A DNA stretch of 54,939 bases from Reyranella sp. (lineage in GTDB: Bacteria; Pseudomonadota; Alphaproteobacteria; Reyranellales; Reyranellaceae), in the NCBI GenBank assembly GCA_030684475.1, contig JAUXWB010000468.1, positions 1 to 54,939 on the forward strand, written 5' to 3'. Positions 51,741 to 54,939 of this stretch are shown piece by piece. The translations under genes and the position numbers were made by a program. Each line of letters opens with the position of its first letter. Within the stretch, counting starts at the first letter, position 1. The notes below the pieces were generated by a model, which saw nothing but the letters and a program-made list of their open reading frames with translations, searched no databases and was not told the origin of the DNA.

Positions 51741-52586
51741 ATGCGTGTAGGTGTCTTCTACTTCCCGACCGACTACGGCATCGATATCGCCGAACTCGCA
51801 CGTGCCCTCGAGGAGCGCGGCTTCGACTCGCTGTTCGTGCCCGAGCACACCCATATTCCGCTCAGCCGCAAGACGCCTTTCCCCACCGGCGGCGAGCTGC
51901 CCAAGCGTTACTCGCACACCCACGATCCGTTCGTTGGCCTCGCCTTCGCGGCAGCGGCAACCAAGAAGCTCAAGATCGGCACCGGCATCCTGCTGGTGCC
52001 CCAGCACGAGCCGATCGCCACGGCCAAGGCCATCGCCTCGCTCGATCAGCTCTCCGGCGGCCGCTTCATCTTCGGCATCGGGGCCGGCTGGAACCAGGAC
52101 GAGATGGAGAATCACGGCGTCGGTTACACCACTCGCTACAAGCAGATGCACGAGCATGTGCTGGCCATGAAGGCGCTGTGGACCGAAGAGGCGGGGTCCT
52201 TCCACGGTGAATTCGTGAATTTCGATCCGGCATGGTCGTGGCCCAAGCCGGCCCAGCGGCCGCATCCGCCGATCCTGCTGGGCGGCGAAACCGACCACAC
52301 GCTGAAGCGTGTGGTCGAATACTGCGATGGCTGGTTCCCGCGCCCGCGCTCCGGCTTCGAGGCGTCTACCGCCGTCGATCGCCTGAAGCGTATGGCGGAG
52401 TCGGTGAAGCGTGATCCCTCGACGCTCACGATCACGGTATTCGGCGCGCCGCCGGAAGCCGCTGCCCTGGCTGCTTACGAGAAGGCCGGGATTCCCAACG
52501 CACTGCTGGCGATCCCCGATCTCAGCCGTGACGAGATACTGCGCCATCTCGATACGATCGCGCCGCTTGCAAAGGCGCATGCATGA
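51741..52586 (+). CDS. LLM-class oxidoreductase (F420/flavin-dependent), copy A
   Basis: 281 residues. Luciferase-like features: VGVFYFPTDYGIDIAELARAL, ERGFDSLFVPEHTHIP, KLKIGTGILLVPQHEPIATAK, GGRFIFGIGAGWNQDEMENHG, HPPILLGGETDHTLKRVVEY. The pattern PEHTHIPxSR and GAGWNQDEM places it with the proteobacterial branch annotated as F420-dependent. No F420 biosynthesis genes are in the window, so the cofactor is uncertain. It lies nine bases after gnd and overlaps the next LLM gene by four bases. Paralogue of copy C (both have IPLSRKxPFPxGGxLPK). Confidence 0.9.
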   Translation: MRVGVFYFPTDYGIDIAELARALEERGFDSLFVPEHTHIPLSRKTPFPTGGELPKRYSHTHDPFVGLAFAAAATKKLKIGTGILLVPQHEPIATAKAIASLDQLSGGRFIFGIGAGWNQDEMENHGVGYTTRYKQMHEHVLAMKALWTEEAGSFHGEFVNFDPAWSWPKPAQRPHPPILLGGETDHTLKRVVEYCDGWFPRPRSGFEASTAVDRLKRMAESVKRDPSTLTITVFGAPPEAAALAAYEKAGIPNALLAIPDLSRDEILRHLDTIAPLAKAHA

Positions 52587-53515
52587 AGGTCGCCGTCGGC
52601 CTCGGTCTGATGGAGTTTCCGTTTGCCGGGGCGGGCGACTATTGGCGCTGGGTCGATCTCTGCGAGGCGGGCGGCGTCGATTCGCTGTGGCAGACCGACC
52701 GACTGGTGAGCCGCCAGCCGATCCTGGAATGCATGGCGACCATGGCGGCGCTGGCCGGCCGCACGCGCCGGATGCGCTTTGGTATGAACGTGGTCTCGCT
52801 GGCGCTGCGCGATCCGGTGTTGCTGGCAAAGCAGTGCGCCACGGTCGACGTGCTCTCGGAGGGCCGCCTGCTGCCGGCCTTCGGCATCGGCAGCCCGCTC
52901 GGACCGGAGTGGCAGGCGCTCGACATCGACACCAAGACGCGCGGCCGTCGCACCGATGAAAGCCTGGAGATCATCGCTCGCCTGTGGCGCGAGGAGAGCG
53001 TCGACTTCGCCGGCAAGCACTATCGCCTCTCGGGCGCCTCGATTTCGCCGAGGCCGGTGCAGCCCGACCTGCCGATGTGGATCGGCGGCTCGTCGGATGC
53101 CGCCGTCCGGCGAACGGCGCGCTACGGCACGGGTTGGCAGGGCGGAGCCGAAGGGCCGACCGAAGCGGGCCGGGTCGTCGTCGCCATCAAGCTGGCCCTG
53201 GTCGAGGCCGGTCGCTCGATCGATGAAGATCATTATGGCGCCGCCTTTCCGTTCTATTTCGGCAAGGCCACTGACGGCGTCGTTTCAGGCGCCATGGCCG
53301 CCTATGCCAAGCGCACCAACCGCGATCCCACGCGCTATTTCGCAATCGGCGACGAGACGGCGATCCTCGACAGGGTTGCCGAATACGTCGATGCCGGCGT
53401 CCAGAAGTTCATCCTGCGGCCCGTGGGCGATGGGGCCAGCGTGCTGGCCCAGACGCGGCAGCTCATCGAAAAAGTGTTGCCGCGGGTCGGCGCCAAATGG
53501 CCGAAGGCAGCCTAG
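52583..53515 (+). CDS. LLM-class flavin-dependent oxidoreductase, copy B
   Basis: 310 residues. A luciferase-like barrel with WRWVDLCEAGGVDSLWQTDRL, RMRFGMNVVSLALRDPVLLAKQCATVDVLSEGRLLPAFG, IGSPLGPEWQALDIDTKTRG, LPMWIGGSSDAAVRRTARYG. Less similar to its neighbours A and C than they are to each other, so it came from a different branch. It overlaps copy A by four bases and is followed nine bases later by copy C, indicating one operon. Substrate and cofactor unknown. Confidence 0.88.
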   Translation: MKVAVGLGLMEFPFAGAGDYWRWVDLCEAGGVDSLWQTDRLVSRQPILECMATMAALAGRTRRMRFGMNVVSLALRDPVLLAKQCATVDVLSEGRLLPAFGIGSPLGPEWQALDIDTKTRGRRTDESLEIIARLWREESVDFAGKHYRLSGASISPRPVQPDLPMWIGGSSDAAVRRTARYGTGWQGGAEGPTEAGRVVVAIKLALVEAGRSIDEDHYGAAFPFYFGKATDGVVSGAMAAYAKRTNRDPTRYFAIGDETAILDRVAEYVDAGVQKFILRPVGDGASVLAQTRQLIEKVLPRVGAKWPKAA

Positions 53516-53524
53516 AGGGAAGCG

Positions 53525-54376
53525 ATGCATATCGGCGCGGCGATGTTCTTCACGGACTATTCCATGGCGCCTGGCGAGCTCGGCAAGGCGCTGGAGGAGC
53601 GCGGCTTCGAATCGCTGTGGGCGCCCGAGCATTCGCACATCCCGCTGTCGCGCAAATCGCCCTTTCCGAGCGGCGGTGACCTGCCGAAGAAATATTACGA
53701 TGCCATGGACCCGTTCGTGTCGCTGACGGCGACCGCCGCGGTCACCAAGAACCTGAAGGTCGGCACCGGCATCTGCCTGGTCGCCCAGCGCGATCCCATC
53801 CAGACGTCCAAGCAGGTCTCGTCGATCGACCAGCTCTCCGGCGGGCGCTTCCTGTTCGGGGTCGGCAACGGCTGGAACAGCGACGAGATGGAAAATCACG
53901 GCACCGTCTTCGCGACCCGTCACAAGCTGGCACGTGAGCGCATCGAGGCGATGAAGGAGATCTGGACCAAGTCCAAGGCCGAGTATCACGGGGAGTTCGT
54001 CAACTTCGATCCGATGATGAGCTGGCCCAAGCCGGCGCAGAAGCCCTATCCGCCGATCATTGTCGGCGGCGCCTTTCCCTACGGCGCGCGTCGTGCCCTG
54101 CGCTACGGCGATGGCTGGATGCCGCACCGCGTGCGCACGACCTACGCCGATGTGAGCGCGCTGATCCCCAAGTTCCGCGAGATGGCGAAGGAAGCCGGCC
54201 GCGATCCCGCCTCGGTACCCGTCACCATCTGGGGCGCCAAGGAAGACGAGAGCCTGCTGAAGCGCGACCGCGACGACGGTGTGGAACGCATCATCGTCAG
54301 CCTCGATTCGGCCAAGGCCGACAAGATCCTTCCCGAACTCGACCGCTGGGCGAAGCTGCTGCGGGCTGTCGCCTAG
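53525..54376 (+). CDS. LLM-class oxidoreductase (F420/flavin-dependent), copy C
   Basis: 283 residues. MHIGAAMFFTDYSMAPGELGKAL, ERGFESLWAPEHSHIPLSRK, KVGTGICLVAQRDPIQTSKQ, GGRFLFGVGNGWNSDEMENHG, YPPIIVGGAFPYGARRALRYG. Close paralogue of copy A, from which it is separated by copy B, so duplication was followed by insertion or rearrangement. It ends with a four-base overlap with the convergent LLM gene. The operon may handle a set of related substrates or steps. Confidence 0.9.
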   Translation: MHIGAAMFFTDYSMAPGELGKALEERGFESLWAPEHSHIPLSRKSPFPSGGDLPKKYYDAMDPFVSLTATAAVTKNLKVGTGICLVAQRDPIQTSKQVSSIDQLSGGRFLFGVGNGWNSDEMENHGTVFATRHKLARERIEAMKEIWTKSKAEYHGEFVNFDPMMSWPKPAQKPYPPIIVGGAFPYGARRALRYGDGWMPHRVRTTYADVSALIPKFREMAKEAGRDPASVPVTIWGAKEDESLLKRDRDDGVERIIVSLDSAKADKILPELDRWAKLLRAVA

Positions 54377-54939
54377 AGGAGCGGCAGCACCTCTTTCTTG
54401 AACTGCTGCATCTCGCCCAGCATCGCCTCGACGGTGGTGCCGCCGAAGCCGAAGTCGAGGCTGCCGACGCCCATGTCGCGCAGCGCCCGCATGTCGGCGG
54501 CGATTTCCGCCGGCTTGCCCGAGAACAGACGACGCTCGCCGTCGCCGGCCTTGGGCGGGACCTTTTCGCCCAGCGCGGTGCAGCGGAAGGCAAGTCCCAT
54601 GGCCTTGGGATCGCGCCCGGCCTCGGCCGTCATCTTGTGCAGGCGCGCGACCTGGGTCTTGAAGCGCGCCAGGCTGTCGAGCGGGTTGGCCGGGTTGGTG
54701 CCGATCGGATACCAGGCATCGCCGATGCCCGCGGTGCGACGCAGCGCCGGCCCGCTTTCGCCGCCGACCCAGATCGGCGGATTGGGCTTCTGCACCGGCT
54801 TGTGCGAGAAGTCGATATTGTCGAAGGAGACATACTCGCCGGCAAAGCGCGGCCTCTCCTTGGTACAGAGATCGATGAAGGCTTTGATATATTCGTCAGT
54901 GACCTTGCCGCGCTGGGCGAAATCGGGCGCGCCGATCGC
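54373..54939 (-). CDS. LLM-class oxidoreductase, copy D, 5' part outside window
   Basis: The frame is open to the last base of the window, so only the C-terminal 188 residues are seen. These include RGKVTDEYIKAFIDLC, FAGEYVSFDNIDFSHKPVQK, NPPIWVGGESGPALRRTAG, IGDAWYPIGTNPANPL, and the usual end MRALRDMGVGSLDFGFGG. It belongs to the same luciferase-like superfamily as the three genes before it but is convergent. The visible insert FAGEYVSFDNID is the typical substrate-cavity loop of this class. Confidence 0.85.
   Translation of the reverse strand, partial: AIGAPDFAQRGKVTDEYIKAFIDLCTKERPRFAGEYVSFDNIDFSHKPVQKPNPPIWVGGESGPALRRTAGIGDAWYPIGTNPANPLDSLARFKTQVARLHKMTAEAGRDPKAMGLAFRCTALGEKVPPKAGDGERRLFSGKPAEIAADMRALRDMGVGSLDFGFGGTTVEAMLGEMQQFKKEVLPLL

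Overview
The window is high-GC DNA with dense, often overlapping genes. It looks chromosomal and comes from an alphaproteobacterium. The best evidence is a general stress response locus (PhyR, NepR, two EcfG-like sigma factors, HisKA_2 kinases), a combination typical of that class. DUF1488, DUF1328, HutD and several CaiB/LLM/enolase-type catabolic genes fit a soil or aquatic Rhizobiales- or Reyranella-like organism, but the genus cannot be fixed from sequence reading alone. No rRNA, tRNA, CRISPR array, insertion sequence, integrase or phage gene was seen.

Layout. 1-2521: the 3' part of an FAD oxidoreductase and a secreted histidine phosphatase. 2511-8494 (minus): two very large, translationally coupled sensor kinases rich in receiver domains. 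8699-9897: a FadR-type regulator with a palindromic operator at its own start, overlapping an rpiB-like isomerase. 9911-14441: a substrate-binding protein without signal peptide, divergent from an esterase / enolase-superfamily / amidohydrolase catabolic operon, followed by a small amidohydrolase remnant. 14673-30344: mixed housekeeping and accessory genes (UPF0178, peptide-binding protein, LLM monooxygenase, AsmA, FrnE-like DsbA, an atypical SDR, MipA/OmpV, HAD phosphatase, cupin plus class III aminotransferase, a GFA-fold protein lacking its catalytic cysteines, ModA-like protein, ketopantoate reductase, HutD, CaiB). 30390-35676 (minus): an RND efflux operon with two adaptor lipoproteins for one pump. 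35714-40944: a mandelate-racemase-like enzyme, a secreted small protein, a Cache-HAMP adenylate cyclase, an HDAC-like deacetylase and another small secreted protein.

40974-46759 is the most coherent region, a general stress response island. It holds a membrane HisKA_2 kinase, phyR, a small DUF1328 membrane protein, two EcfG-like sigma factors, a very short NepR-like anti-sigma factor that is too small for most gene callers, a glycine-zipper lipoprotein, a second soluble HisKA_2 kinase and a frameshifted DUF1488 gene. Two exact matches to the alphaproteobacterial EcfG promoter pattern (GGAAC-N16-CGTT) occur, one before DUF1328 and one before the lipoprotein. Each ends 30 nt before its start codon. 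The locus thus encodes the partner-switch and at least two of its likely targets. The proposed logic is kinase -> PhyR~P -> NepR sequestration -> free EcfG -> small envelope proteins.

46772-54939: an alpha/beta hydrolase coupled to a GMC oxidoreductase, a D-2-hydroxyacid dehydrogenase, a 6-phosphogluconate dehydrogenase-like enzyme, and four LLM-class (luciferase-like) oxidoreductases, the last cut by the window edge.
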